From assembly GCA_017624675.1 (NCBI GenBank), contig JAGAMO010000009.1, positions 186,001 to 250,000 of the forward strand: DNA of 64,000 nucleotides. The letters are read 5' to 3'. This DNA is from Clostridia bacterium (GTDB lineage Bacteria; Bacillota; Clostridia; Oscillospirales; Acutalibacteraceae). Position 1 is the stretch's first letter; each line of letters opens with the position of its first letter. Of the stretch, positions 8,496 to 15,836 are shown in pieces. The notes beneath the pieces were generated by a model. The model searched no databases. It was not told the origin of the DNA and saw only the letters and a program-made list of their open reading frames with translations. Made by a program: the position numbers and the translations under genes.

Positions 8496-8578
8496 TACAC
8501 CTTTTAATTTTTCTAGTAAAAAAATATCCATCTTTTTTGTTAATATTCACAATTTTAGCTTTCTGTTGAAAGTCAAGC

Positions 8579-9607
8579 CTAAACAAAGTAAAACGCCGTA
8601 TCCCACGCAGGAAGCGAGGAAAAATGCCTCATATAGACCTTATAATCGGGACGAATTTTCAAAACCGCACGGGGCAATTCCCAAAAATCCTCTGTTCGGT
8701 GGTACGCCGATATTATCATCTTGGGTTTGTGTTCTAAAATCGTATTTTTTGCCCCCTTGACAGCCTTTAATTCCTCGCCTTCAACATCCATCTTAATAAA
8801 TGTGATTTTTTGGTCGCCTACAAGGTCGTCAACGGTGGAAAACTCAGTCTCGGCACCCTCGCCCACAACCGAATTTCTGCCGCCTTTCATCAAAAAACGA
8901 CCTTTTCCGCTAAAATCCGACACACAAAGATTGCGGCAAACAATTTTTTCAAGCTCTTTTGTATTGTTTAGGAGCTTCTTAAAGGTCTTAAAATCAGGCT
9001 CAACTGCTATTATTTTACTGTAATCAGGACATCTGCACGAGAATTCGAGAGCGGTATCGCCGTTATAAGCGCCAAGGTCTAAAAAACTCTCGCCGCTTTC
9101 ACACTTCAAAAAGCTTTCGTACGGCTCGTCCTCGCCCGACTCACAGTCAAAAAGGTAAGAAATCTTACCGCTAAGGCGGTATTTTATAATATTTTCAAAG
9201 GTCTGTTTTGATTTTTCGTCAGCCAAAAGAGAATAAACCTCTTTAAGTTTATCTTTTATATGTAAACAAAGCTCACTGTCAAAAAGTCCCTCGCCCACAA
9301 CAGGTACATCAGGGGCGTAAAGTTCTTGCTCTCTTGCAATTTTTTTAATGTTTTCCATAACCTCAGGCAGATGTGTGCCAAAGCAAAGCAGAACTATCAT
9401 CTCGCCAAAGCGTTCTTTAAGAGTAGCATAACTTTCAATAGGCATTCCGTGAAAAAGCTTAGGCTTCACAAACCCGTCAGACGCAAAGACCCCACTGAAA
9501 GCTATACCTTTTCTCTCTAAAACCCTTATTATTTTGTCCGCGCCGTTGCCCATCCCATAAAGCACAATGGGTTTTTCGGCGCTTTTTAAATATTCCCACA
9601 AATCCAT
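8579..9607 (-). CDS. FkbM-type SAM-dependent methyltransferase
   Basis: A 342-residue protein. The C-terminal half (about 170-340) is an FkbM-family methyltransferase domain: SAM-binding FLDLGAYNGDT (175-185), acidic strand end AVEPD (201-205) and IKMDVEGEEL (271-280). The N-terminal half begins with a nucleotide-binding-like VLYGMGNGADK (about 15-25), a layout seen in FkbM proteins of surface-polysaccharide loci. It would transfer methyl groups to an oxygen on a sugar or small molecule; the acceptor is unknown. It follows TspO and the formyltransferase-like gene on the same strand with short gaps and probably shares their transcript. Confidence 0.85.
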   Translation of the reverse strand: MDLWEYLKSAEKPIVLYGMGNGADKIIRVLERKGIAFSGVFASDGFVKPKLFHGMPIESYATLKERFGEMIVLLCFGTHLPEVMENIKKIAREQELYAPDVPVVGEGLFDSELCLHIKDKLKEVYSLLADEKSKQTFENIIKYRLSGKISYLFDCESGEDEPYESFLKCESGESFLDLGAYNGDTALEFSCRCPDYSKIIAVEPDFKTFKKLLNNTKELEKIVCRNLCVSDFSGKGRFLMKGGRNSVVGEGAETEFSTVDDLVGDQKITFIKMDVEGEELKAVKGAKNTILEHKPKMIISAYHRTEDFWELPRAVLKIRPDYKVYMRHFSSLPAWDTAFYFV

Positions 9608-9622
9608 TTAAAATCCTCTGTT

Positions 9623-10090
9623 TTAATTAAGTATATATATCCCTAAATTAAGATAAGCTGCGAAGGTTACCCACAAAAGATAGGGCACCATTAAATAACC
9701 CGCTATTTTGTTGATGTGCCAAAATTTAACGGTGGTTATGATTATAAGAAGCCACAAAACCAAGAGCCAGATAAACGCAAACAAATACATTTCCCAGCCA
9801 AAAAAGATGATGGACCAAAAGAAATTAAAGAAAAGCTGAAGCCCGTAAAAAAGCAACGCACTATTCTTTTTATACTGCGGTGCATCGGCTTCATACACAA
9901 GATAACTTGCCAAGCCCATTGCCAAATAAAGAATGGTCCATACAACAGGGAAAATCCAACCTGGCGGAGAAAGGGGAGGTTTGTTTAAGGTTTTAAAATT
10001 TTCCATTCCTCCTGCAAGTAAAGCAGAAAGTCCGCCCGTAAGAAGCGGTATCAAAAGCGAAATTATCAACGGTTTTTTCTTTATATTCAT
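9623..10090 (-). CDS. TspO/MBR family membrane protein
   Basis: A 155-residue protein with five hydrophobic segments. It carries the TspO signature NKPPLSPPGWIFPVVWTILY and a FFNFFWSIIFF segment. TspO proteins bind porphyrins and related tetrapyrroles and modulate stress responses in bacteria. I chose ATG at 10090, preceded by GGGTG at a six-base spacing, over an in-frame GTG nine bases upstream that overlaps this ribosome binding site. It lies between the formyltransferase-like and methyltransferase genes. No haem or porphyrin gene is nearby, so its role here is open. Confidence 0.9.
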   Translation of the reverse strand: MNIKKKPLIISLLIPLLTGGLSALLAGGMENFKTLNKPPLSPPGWIFPVVWTILYLAMGLASYLVYEADAPQYKKNSALLFYGLQLFFNFFWSIIFFGWEMYLFAFIWLLVLWLLIIITTVKFWHINKIAGYLMVPYLLWVTFAAYLNLGIYILN

Positions 10091-10119
10091 AAAAATCACC
10101 CGTTTTAGTATATGCCCCC

Positions 10120-10884
10120 TCAGGTATTTTTAATCCTTATATATCCGTCTTTAAGGGGCAAAAATTCGCCCTTTGGTTTGACTTTCAAAACCTCGCCGTA
10201 AAGAATTTCACGGTCACACTCACCCTTATATATAACTCCGTACCCCCAAAAAGCACGAAGTATTCGGTCGGCTTTTTCGGTGGTGTAGGTACTTAAAACA
10301 GTGCGGTCAGAGTCGTCAGGCTCATACCAATATTCACCCTCGCCTTGCGGTTTTGCTTTTTCAAAAAAGGCTTTGGGGTCAGCCAATAACTCTTTTAACA
10401 ATAAAGGCGCTGTCTTTTGCACCTTAGCCGTGAGGGTTTCTAAATTTTCCCTTTCTTCAAGAGGAATTTCTCGGCTCAAAATAATGTCCCCTGTATCAAA
10501 ACCTTCTGCCAATTTATGAAGCGTAACCCCCGATGACACGCCCTTTAGTATGTTTACGGGCATGGGCCAAGCTCCTCTGCCTACAGGCAAAAGGGAGGGG
10601 TGGATATTTACTTGCATTATCTTGTCCGACAAAGGAATTTTTGCGGCATAACCTGCCACAATCATCATTTGAACGCCCTCTTTTTCCAAATCGGCAATAT
10701 CGTCTTTGGTTACCCTTTGAGTTATCAGAGGAATATTATGCTTCTTTGCAATTTGGGTAATTTTTTCCACACTGTCATAAGGGTCGTTTGAAAAGGTGAA
10801 AACCTTTGCAATCTCAAACCCCGCATCAATACAGGTTTCAAGACAACTTGAGAACAAGTCTATACCAAAATATGCAATTTTCAT
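10120..10884 (-). CDS. Formyltransferase-fold protein (methionyl-tRNA formyltransferase-like)
   Basis: A 254-residue protein with a Rossmann-type formyltransferase domain. The catalytic set is present: N93 and H95 in VNIHPSLLP and D133 in GFDTGDI. The family uses 10-formyltetrahydrofolate. The C-terminal part (about 190-254) is shorter than the tRNA-binding domain of typical Fmt (about 310 residues in total), so it may be a sugar- or small-molecule formyltransferase. I chose ATG at 10884, with GAGGTGATATT in front. The frame extends 31 codons further upstream, but through the promoter and the hairpin array, so that part is not coding. First gene of the formyltransferase-tspO-methyltransferase group. 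Confidence 0.8.
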   Translation of the reverse strand: MKIAYFGIDLFSSCLETCIDAGFEIAKVFTFSNDPYDSVEKITQIAKKHNIPLITQRVTKDDIADLEKEGVQMMIVAGYAAKIPLSDKIMQVNIHPSLLPVGRGAWPMPVNILKGVSSGVTLHKLAEGFDTGDIILSREIPLEERENLETLTAKVQKTAPLLLKELLADPKAFFEKAKPQGEGEYWYEPDDSDRTVLSTYTTEKADRILRAFWGYGVIYKGECDREILYGEVLKVKPKGEFLPLKDGYIRIKNT

Positions 10885-10903
10885 AATATCACCTCTTAGG
10901 GTT

Positions 10904-10932
10904 AGTGTAGCATAAAAGCGGAAACAAATCAA
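10904..10932 (-). promoter_or_regulatory. Promoter of the formyltransferase-like operon
   Basis: On the minus strand TTGATT (10927-10932), 17 bases and TACACT (10904-10909). Its -35 overlaps the edge of the first hairpin of the adjoining palindrome array, so the array could influence this promoter. Confidence 0.5.
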
Positions 10933-11154
10933 TGCGAAGCATTGTATGTAATCCGTGGCGGAGTACGCGGTATGCAATCAACACGCAGTGTTGGATGTAA
11001 TCATTTTCGCAAGAAAATGTATGTAATCCGAAATTTATTTCGGTATGTAATCAATCCGAAGAAAGAAACATACAAAGCTCACGCTTTGATGACATACACG
11101 CTTCGCGTGATTACATACGACTAACGGCGATTACATACCAATCCTTCGGATTGG
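10930..11154. repeat. Array of variable hairpins joined by a conserved 9-base linker (two converging halves)
   Basis: Left half, read on plus: hairpins 10930-10944 (CAATGC-gaa-GCATTG), 10953-10970 (wobble stem), 10980-10992 (AACAC-gca-GTGTT), 11003-11018 (ATTTTC-gcaa-GAAAAT) and 11028-11043 (CCGAAA-ttta-TTTCGG). Each is followed by the linker TATGTAATC or a one-base variant (10945-10953, 10971-10979, 10994-11002, 11020-11028, 11044-11052). Right half, read on minus: hairpins 11154-11138 (CCAATCC-gaa-GGATTGG), 11109-11097 (CACGC-gaa-GCGTG) and 11088-11073 (CAAAGC-gtga-GCTTTG), with the same linker at 11137-11129 and 11117-11109 and a variant near 11097-11089. Stem sequences differ between units but stay complementary, and most loops are GNA or GNNA. 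It sits between the tRNA-Leu terminator and the formyltransferase promoter. Function unknown. Confidence 0.85.
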
Positions 11155-11156
11155 AT

Positions 11157-11189
11157 AAAAAAAGACAAGTCTTTCGACTTGTCTTTTTT
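11157..11189 (-). terminator. Terminator after tRNA-Leu
   Basis: Stem GACAAGTC / GACTTGTC (11164-11171 / 11176-11183) with a TTTC loop, flanked by seven A and seven T. It immediately follows the tRNA on the minus strand and could also act on plus-strand transcripts. Confidence 0.85.
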
Positions 11190-11276
11190 TGGTGCCGATG
11201 ACCGGACTTGAACCGGTACGGTATCGCTACCGAGGGATTTTAAGTCCCTTGTGTCTGCCTATTCCACCACATCGGC
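11190..11276 (-). tRNA. tRNA-Leu (anticodon UAA)
   Basis: An 87-base class II tRNA on the minus strand. Acceptor arms GCCGATG / CATCGGC pair fully, followed by discriminator A and an encoded CCA. The anticodon stem AGGGA / TCCCT encloses loop CTTAAAA, giving anticodon UAA at 11242-11240. The long variable arm (CGGTAGCGATACCG) and the T arm with TTCAAGT support a leucine tRNA. It has its own promoter and terminator and is transcribed alone. Confidence 0.97.
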
Positions 11277-11285
11277 GTATGTTAC

Positions 11286-11314
11286 ATAATATAATAATTT
11301 GTCCCTGTTGTCAA
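11286..11314 (-). promoter_or_regulatory. Promoter of tRNA-Leu
   Basis: On the minus strand TTGACA (11309-11314), 17 bases and TATTAT (11286-11291), placing the start about ten bases before the mature 5' end of the tRNA. Confidence 0.8.
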
Positions 11315-11326
11315 GGTTTTTTTGAA

Positions 11327-11360
11327 AATTCGTACCACCCGTTTTCGGGGTGGTACGAAA
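11327..11360 (-). terminator. Terminator after the rpsF-ssb-rpsR operon
   Basis: Stem TCGTACCACCC / GGGTGGTACGA with a short loop, flanked by A/T runs, directly after the rpsR stop on the minus strand. Confidence 0.75.
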
Positions 11361-11368
11361 AGGTTTGA

Positions 11369-11614
11369 TTAGTCGTTTACATAGGGGAGTAAAGCCATCT
11401 GACGAGCGCGCTTAATAGCGGTTGTCAAAGCACGTTGGTGAGCAGCGCAGGTGCCGGTTGCACGGCGGGGTAAAATCTTAGCACGCTCAGAAATGTACTT
11501 GCGAAGACGGGCTACATCCTTATAATCTATGCTTTCAACACGGTCAACGCAGAAGTGGCAAACCTTTCTACGAGCTTTCTTGTGCATAGGTCTATCGTTT
11601 CTCTCGTTCTCCAT
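11369..11614 (-). CDS. rpsR: 30S ribosomal protein bS18
   Basis: An 81-residue basic protein of standard length. It contains the bS18 core [33 protein letters not shown] followed by [25 protein letters not shown]. It forms a heterodimer with bS6 on the small-subunit platform. Third gene of rpsF-ssb-rpsR, the usual bacterial order, 32 bases after ssb, followed by a hairpin terminator. Confidence 0.98.
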   Translation of the reverse strand: MENERNDRPMHKKARRKVCHFCVDRVESIDYKDVARLRKYISERAKILPRRATGTCAAHQRALTTAIKRARQMALLPYVND

Positions 11615-11646
11615 TGTTAAAGCCTCCTTAATTTAAAATTTTGGGC

Positions 11647-12066
11647 TTAGAACGGCAAATCGTCGTCCGAAGCAGAGCCTAAATCGGCAAAATCGTTTAC
11701 ATCAGCATTGCTGAAGCTTGCGGGCTCACTGCTTGTAGCAGCACCGTCACGTTTGCTTTCAACAAACTGAACGTTATTGGCAATAACCTCAAAAGCGGTA
11801 CGGTTGTTACCGTTTTTGTCGGTATATCTGCGGGTCTGGATAGAGCCCTCAATACCGATAAGGCTGCCTTTTTTGAAATATTTTGAAATAAATTCTGCAG
11901 AAGAACGCCAAGCGACAATATTTATAAAGTCGGTTTGTCTTTCCTCTCCTGCGCGGTAACGGCGGTCAACGGCAATGGAAAAAGAAACTACCGAAGTGCC
12001 GTTTGAAGTGGTTTTAAGCTCGGGGTCAGCGGTCAAACGACCGGTCAATACAACCAAGTTAAACAT
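11647..12066 (-). CDS. ssb: Single-stranded DNA-binding protein
   Basis: A 139-residue SSB. The N-terminal OB-fold (about 1-105) starts MFNLVVLTGRLTADPELKTTSNG and includes VDRRYR and VAWRSSAEF segments typical of SSB. A short flexible linker follows, then the acidic tip DDDLPF that docks partner proteins in replication and repair. Its position between rpsF and rpsR is conserved across Bacillota. Fifteen bases separate it from rpsF, so it is co-transcribed. Confidence 0.98.
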   Translation of the reverse strand: MFNLVVLTGRLTADPELKTTSNGTSVVSFSIAVDRRYRAGEERQTDFINIVAWRSSAEFISKYFKKGSLIGIEGSIQTRRYTDKNGNNRTAFEVIANNVQFVESKRDGAATSSEPASFSNADVNDFADLGSASDDDLPF

Positions 12067-12081
12067 TACTTTTTTCCTCCA

Positions 12082-12363
12082 TTACTTCTTGATTACCATA
12101 ACGCGTAAAACACCGTCAGTAATCTTTACGATACGCTCAAGCTCTGCGGGGAACTCAGGCTCGCTTTCGAAATTGTAGAAAACGTAGTAACCCTCAGCCT
12201 CGTCGTTGATAAGGTAAGCTAAGCGGCGCTTGCCCCACTCGTCAACACTTTCAATAGTACCGTTTTTAGCGATAAGTTCGTTAATTTTCTCTTTAAGTGC
12301 ATTGGTAGCCTCTTCGCCGCCTGCAACAGAGAAAATAACGCCAGCTTCGTACTTGTTGGTCAT
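12082..12363 (-). CDS. rpsF: 30S ribosomal protein bS6
   Basis: A 93-residue bS6 of standard size, starting MTNKYEAGVIFSV and containing ESVDEWGKRRLAYLINDEAEGYYVFYNFESEP, the family core that includes the bS18-binding face. First gene of rpsF-ssb-rpsR. Its ribosome binding site is a strong GGGAGGTG. The leader ahead of it has two hairpins that may mediate autoregulation by the bS6:bS18 complex. Confidence 0.98.
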   Translation of the reverse strand: MTNKYEAGVIFSVAGGEEATNALKEKINELIAKNGTIESVDEWGKRRLAYLINDEAEGYYVFYNFESEPEFPAELERIVKITDGVLRVMVIKK

Positions 12364-12385
12364 TTTCTTTGCACCTCCCTTTGGA

Positions 12386-12446
12386 CATTTGACCCTATTT
12401 CTTTAAATAGAGTAAGGAGCTAATAGATACAAAATTTCTCATTAGC
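12386..12446 (-). promoter_or_regulatory. Structured rpsF leader, possible bS6:bS18 autoregulatory RNA
   Basis: In the minus-strand leader, GCTAAT and ATTAGC (12441-12446 and 12419-12424) can close a larger hairpin, and CTCTATTT / AAATAGGG (about 12410-12391) forms a second one before the ribosome binding site. Bacterial rpsF leaders often carry a bS6:bS18-binding RNA. I cannot confirm its conserved bases here, so the assignment is tentative. Confidence 0.35.
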
Positions 12447-12453
12447 ACCCGAT

Positions 12454-12482
12454 ATTATATCAGCAAACATTTCCTTTGTCAA
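12454..12482 (-). promoter_or_regulatory. Consensus promoter of rpsF-ssb-rpsR
   Basis: On the minus strand a perfect TTGACA (12477-12482), 17 bases and a perfect TATAAT (12454-12459), as expected for ribosomal genes. It stands back to back with the coaX promoter. Confidence 0.9.
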
Positions 12483-12490
12483 TAAAAATC

Positions 12491-12518
12491 TTGCTTTTTG
12501 CCGTTTTTTATATATAAT
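12491..12518 (+). promoter_or_regulatory. Promoter of coaX
   Basis: TTGCTT (12491-12496), 16 bases and TATAAT (12513-12518), with the AAAGGGTGAT ribosome binding site of coaX shortly after. Confidence 0.65.
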
Positions 12519-12539
12519 AGTGAATGAAAGGGTGATATT

Positions 12540-13304
12540 ATGCTTTTAGCCGTAGATATTGGCAACACCAACATAACCTTGGGCGCTTTTGAGGATGCAA
12601 ACCTCGAATTTACCGCTCGTTTGGCTACCGATACCAGAAAAACCGCCGACCAATATGCAGTGGAAATTAAAAATCTTTTATCTCTTTACTCTTTGCAGAC
12701 CGAGGAGATAGAGGACTGTATCATAGCGTCGGTTGTTCCCGCCGTTGGAAAGAGTATAAGCCGTGCCGTGTCTAAGCTTTGCAATATCGTTCCCCTTATG
12801 TTGGGACCAGGTGTTAAAACAGGTCTTAACATCAAAATTGATAACCCGTCTCAGCTTGGCGCCGACCTTGTTGCGGGTGCAGTTGGCGCATTAGACGCAT
12901 ACCACACCCCTTGCGTTGTAATTGATATGGGTACCGCATCAACCATCAGTGTGCTTGACAGAAACGGCGCATTTTTAGGCGGTGTTATTGCCGCAGGCGT
13001 GCGCCTTACCCTTAAAGCCTTAACCGAAAACACCGCTCAGCTTTCCTCAATTCCAATCGAGGCGCCTGAATCGGTAATCGGCGCAAACACAACCGAGTGT
13101 ATGCAGTCGGGGTTGGTTTTCGGAGCAGCCGCTATGATAGACGGCTTACTTTTAAGAATTGAAAAAGAGCTTGGTGAAAAGCCCACCGTTGTTGCAACAG
13201 GCGGACTTTCAAAGGAAATCATCCGCCACTGTACTTCGAATATAATTTATAACGAAAATCTGCTTTTAGACGGACTTAGGGTTATATACGAAAAGAACAA
13301 TTAG
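12540..13304 (+). CDS. coaX: Type III pantothenate kinase
   Basis: A 254-residue kinase of the acetate/sugar kinase-like fold. It shows the phosphate-binding DIGNTNITLGAF at residues 5-16, PGVKTGLNIKIDNPSQLGADLVAGAVGA, and DMGTASTISV (about 129-138), all diagnostic of CoaX. It phosphorylates pantothenate, the first step of coenzyme A synthesis. The next gene is an ECF-type substrate-binding protein that may import pantothenate. coaE, the last step of the pathway, is also in this window (about 39.4 kb). ATG at 12540 follows a good ribosome binding site. Confidence 0.95.
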   Translation: MLLAVDIGNTNITLGAFEDANLEFTARLATDTRKTADQYAVEIKNLLSLYSLQTEEIEDCIIASVVPAVGKSISRAVSKLCNIVPLMLGPGVKTGLNIKIDNPSQLGADLVAGAVGALDAYHTPCVVIDMGTASTISVLDRNGAFLGGVIAAGVRLTLKALTENTAQLSSIPIEAPESVIGANTTECMQSGLVFGAAAMIDGLLLRIEKELGEKPTVVATGGLSKEIIRHCTSNIIYNENLLLDGLRVIYEKNN

Positions 13305-13389
13305 GTAATTGCCGAGAAATCGGATTACAAATATTTTAAGAACTGTACCCGTTTTTTCATTTTATGGGACAGTATCGGAGGTAATTAAA

Positions 13390-13974
13390 ATGACAACAAG
13401 TGAAAAAAGAAAGACTCAGATTCAGTCTATCACAATCGGCGCAGTGCTGACCGCTCTTGTGATAATTTTACAACTGACGGGCTCGTTCATCCGTTTTGGA
13501 GTGTTCTCCGTCTCTTTGGTGCTGGTGCCCATCGTAATCGGCGCCGCCACCTGCGGTGTTGGGGTTGCAACTTGGCTAGGACTGGTCTTTGGTGCCACCG
13601 TTTTGCTTAGCGGAGATGCCGCTCCCTTTATGAGCATCAACATTTTCGGCACCGTTTTAACGGTACTTGCAAAGGGTATGCTTTGCGGTTTGGTTTCAGG
13701 ACTTGTATACAAGGCATTCAAGAGAAAAACCTATCTCGCAGTTATGACCTCTGCCTTTATCTGCCCCGTTGTTAACACAGGTGTTTTCCTTTTGGGTTGC
13801 GCCGTGTTCTTCCTTGATGGCATCGCCCCTTGGGGAGTGGACGCAGGATACAACAATGTGGTTGCATATATGTTCTTGGGTCTTGCGGGAGGAAACTTCA
13901 TTTTCGAGCTTATAACCAACCTCATTTTAGGCCCCGCAATTGTAACCTTGCTAAAAACTTTTAAAAGACAATAA
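13390..13974 (+). CDS. ECF transporter S component, probably for pantothenate
   Basis: A 194-residue membrane protein with about six hydrophobic segments, characteristic of the substrate-binding S component of energy-coupling factor transporters. It begins with a basic segment and SITIGAVLTALVIILQLTGSFIRFG, then GVGVATWLGLVFGATVL. It would use a shared EcfA/A'/T module encoded elsewhere. The pantothenate call rests on its place right after coaX and is inference. I chose ATG at 13390 because of the GGAGG site; the frame runs further upstream without a convincing start. The 85-base gap after coaX has no clear structure, so co-transcription is likely. Confidence 0.75.
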   Translation: MTTSEKRKTQIQSITIGAVLTALVIILQLTGSFIRFGVFSVSLVLVPIVIGAATCGVGVATWLGLVFGATVLLSGDAAPFMSINIFGTVLTVLAKGMLCGLVSGLVYKAFKRKTYLAVMTSAFICPVVNTGVFLLGCAVFFLDGIAPWGVDAGYNNVVAYMFLGLAGGNFIFELITNLILGPAIVTLLKTFKRQ

Positions 13975-13981
13975 ACATTAG

Positions 13982-14018
13982 AAAGACAGTGGAAATTCGG
14001 TTTCCGCTGTCTTTTTTT
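13982..14018 (+). terminator. Terminator after coaX and the ECF gene
   Basis: A 14-base stem (AAAGACAGTGGAAA / TTTCCGCTGTCTTT, one wobble pair) with a TTCGG loop and a T run, eight bases after the stop. Confidence 0.9.
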
Positions 14019-14079
14019 GCCGATTTTCGCCTCGGTATACACTTATTATATAAATATAAACATTATATAAATAAAAAGA

Positions 14080-14108
14080 TTGCTTTTTTTTAAGTTTGAT
14101 AGTATAAT
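14080..14108 (+). promoter_or_regulatory. Promoter of the polysaccharide locus
   Basis: TTGCTT (14080-14085), 17 bases and TATAAT (14103-14108) in a very AT-rich stretch. A second TATAAT at 14117-14122 could give an alternative start. It is the only strong promoter I see for the roughly 22-kb locus downstream. Confidence 0.65.
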
Positions 14109-14156
14109 ATATTCTGTATAATAATGGGCTAAAAATGTTTTGAAAAAGGTGATGTT

Positions 14157-14888
14157 TTGATAGAGTCTCCTGTTCGCTTTTCGGAAGAAATAGAAAAGAA
14201 ACTGGCTTTGGAGGACCTTCCTTACACCGAGGAAGATTACAAACGGGCATATAACGGATTTTACAATAAAGTTATAAAACGAGCCATTGATTTTCTTGTG
14301 GCTTTAATCGGTTTCTGCGTTTGTTTTCCGTTTATGTTGATAATCGCGCTTTGTGTTGTTATAGATTCGGGTTTCCCTGTTTTTTACACTCCACCCAGAG
14401 GCGGATATAAAGATAAAAGCTTCAAGATTTTCAAGTTCCGCACAATGGTAAAGGATGCTGACAAAATCGGCTCGGGCACAACCGCCCTTAATGACAGCCG
14501 TATTACCAAGGTTGGCGCCTTCTTGAGAAAAACCAAGCTTGACGAAACAGCTCAGCTTTTAAACATATTAAACGGGACTATGAGCTTTATTGGTCCGAGA
14601 CCCGAGCTTTTAAGATATACCGACCAGTATGACGAAACTGAGAAAAATATTTTAAATGTGAGACCCGGCATCACCGATTTCAGTTCCATGGACTTTATAA
14701 ACCTTGACGAAATTGTCGGAACAGAAAACACCGACGAAATGTATGAAAAATATGTTTTAAAAAGAAAAAATCAGTTGAGACTCAAATATGTGGCGCAGGT
14801 TTCGGCTACAACCGATTTTAAAATTTTCTTTTCAACGGTTTTCAAGGTTTTAAACAAAGCTTTACATACAATCAGAGGTAAAAAATAA
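14157..14888 (+). CDS. Initiating phosphoglycosyl transferase (bacterial sugar transferase family)
   Basis: A 243-residue membrane protein. After a charged N-terminus there is one hydrophobic re-entrant segment (about 43-70), then the catalytic region: KIFKFRTMVKDAD (90-102), the Asp-Glu dyad D129-E130 in KTKLDETAQLLN, and SFIGPRPELL. This matches the monotopic PglC-like class, which moves a sugar-1-phosphate from a nucleotide sugar to undecaprenyl phosphate. It should start the repeat unit of the polysaccharide made by this locus. The start is TTG at 14157 after AAAGGTGATG. The next gene overlaps its stop by one base. Confidence 0.9.
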   Translation: MIESPVRFSEEIEKKLALEDLPYTEEDYKRAYNGFYNKVIKRAIDFLVALIGFCVCFPFMLIIALCVVIDSGFPVFYTPPRGGYKDKSFKIFKFRTMVKDADKIGSGTTALNDSRITKVGAFLRKTKLDETAQLLNILNGTMSFIGPRPELLRYTDQYDETEKNILNVRPGITDFSSMDFINLDEIVGTENTDEMYEKYVLKRKNQLRLKYVAQVSATTDFKIFFSTVFKVLNKALHTIRGKK

Positions 14889-15820
14889 TGGAATACATAA
14901 CCTTAAAAAATTCCGATTTAAAGGTCTCCCGTCTTTGTATGGGTGGTTGCCCTATGGGTGGATACGGTTGGGGAGAAACCAACGAACAAAATTTTCTCAC
15001 CGCTATTGACACTGCTATTGCAAACGGTGTGAATTATTTTGACACTGCCGACACCTACGGTTTGGGTCAGTCTGAAATAACCCTTGCAAAGGGTCTTGGA
15101 AACAAAAGAAAAGATGTTGTTATCCAGTCCAAATTCGGCGTGAGAATACTTGACGGCAAAACCGTTTACGATAACTCTCCCGAATATATGCGTGAGGCAT
15201 TAGAAAAAAGTCTTACCCGCCTTAACACCGATTATGTTGACATTTATGTAATTCACTACCGTGACAACACACCTATTGAAGAGGTTGTGGACGGTCTTAA
15301 AACTCTGCAAAAAGAGGGCAAGGTTCGTTATTTCGGTTTAAGTAATATTCAAAAAGAGAAAATGGACGAGCTTTTGCCTTATAAAAATCTTTTTGTTAAC
15401 TTCCAAAACGAATACTCCCTTGCTTGTCGCAAATTTGAAGAGGATATGCAGTTTGTATCAGATAAACTTAACGCAACACCTCTAACTTGGGGAAGCTTGG
15501 GTCAAGGAATTTTAACAGGAAAATATGACATTAACACCAAGTTTGACTCAAACGACAGAAGAAGCCGTGAAATTTATGTTAATTTCCACGGCGAGAAACT
15601 AAAAAAGAATTTAGAAATAGTAGAAGAACTTAAAAAAATTGCGGCAGCACACGGCAAAACCGTTCCCGCAACCGCAATCAGATTTATTCTCGACAACCTT
15701 AAAGATTCGGTTGTAATCGCAGGTGTTAAGAGTGAAAAGCAGATGCTTTCAAACCTTGATGCTTTGGACTGGTCGTTAAGTCAAGAAGAACTTAAACTTT
15801 TGAACCAAATTTCTTTATAA
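14888..15820 (+). CDS. Aldo/keto reductase
   Basis: A 310-residue NAD(P)H-dependent aldo/keto reductase. The catalytic tetrad is intact: D52, Y57 (FDTADTYGLG), K82 (SKFG) and H123 (IHYRD). The LNTDYVDIYVIHY strand and the later IAGVKSEKQM cofactor region are typical. It starts on the stop of the sugar transferase (TAATG), so the two are translationally coupled, and it precedes a split transketolase. A role in preparing an unusual sugar or polyol precursor is inferred. The substrate is unknown. Confidence 0.88.
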   Translation: MEYITLKNSDLKVSRLCMGGCPMGGYGWGETNEQNFLTAIDTAIANGVNYFDTADTYGLGQSEITLAKGLGNKRKDVVIQSKFGVRILDGKTVYDNSPEYMREALEKSLTRLNTDYVDIYVIHYRDNTPIEEVVDGLKTLQKEGKVRYFGLSNIQKEKMDELLPYKNLFVNFQNEYSLACRKFEEDMQFVSDKLNATPLTWGSLGQGILTGKYDINTKFDSNDRRSREIYVNFHGEKLKKNLEIVEELKKIAAAHGKTVPATAIRFILDNLKDSVVIAGVKSEKQMLSNLDALDWSLSQEELKLLNQISL

Positions 15821-15836
15821 CGATGAGGTGTTTTAA

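Noticed and set aside
8470..8760. Plus-strand 96-residue frame across the small-peptide promoter and the methyltransferase end
   Set aside because: It lies antisense to the methyltransferase gene and a strong minus-strand promoter, lacks a ribosome binding site and has no recognisable motif.
10885..10977. N-terminal extension of the formyltransferase-like protein
   Set aside because: The extra frame runs through the promoter and the hairpin array. ATG at 10884 has a proper ribosome binding site and the canonical start of the fold (MKIAYFG).
10930..11154. CRISPR array
   Set aside because: The conserved element is only nine bases, the variable parts are palindromic rather than foreign-looking spacers, orientation flips midway, and no cas gene is nearby.
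13309..13389. Longer N-terminus for the ECF S component
   Set aside because: No ribosome binding site upstream, and the extra residues do not fit the family; ATG at 13390 follows GGAGG.
13305..13389. Riboswitch between coaX and the ECF gene
   Set aside because: No stable stem or known motif is visible in the 85-base gap.
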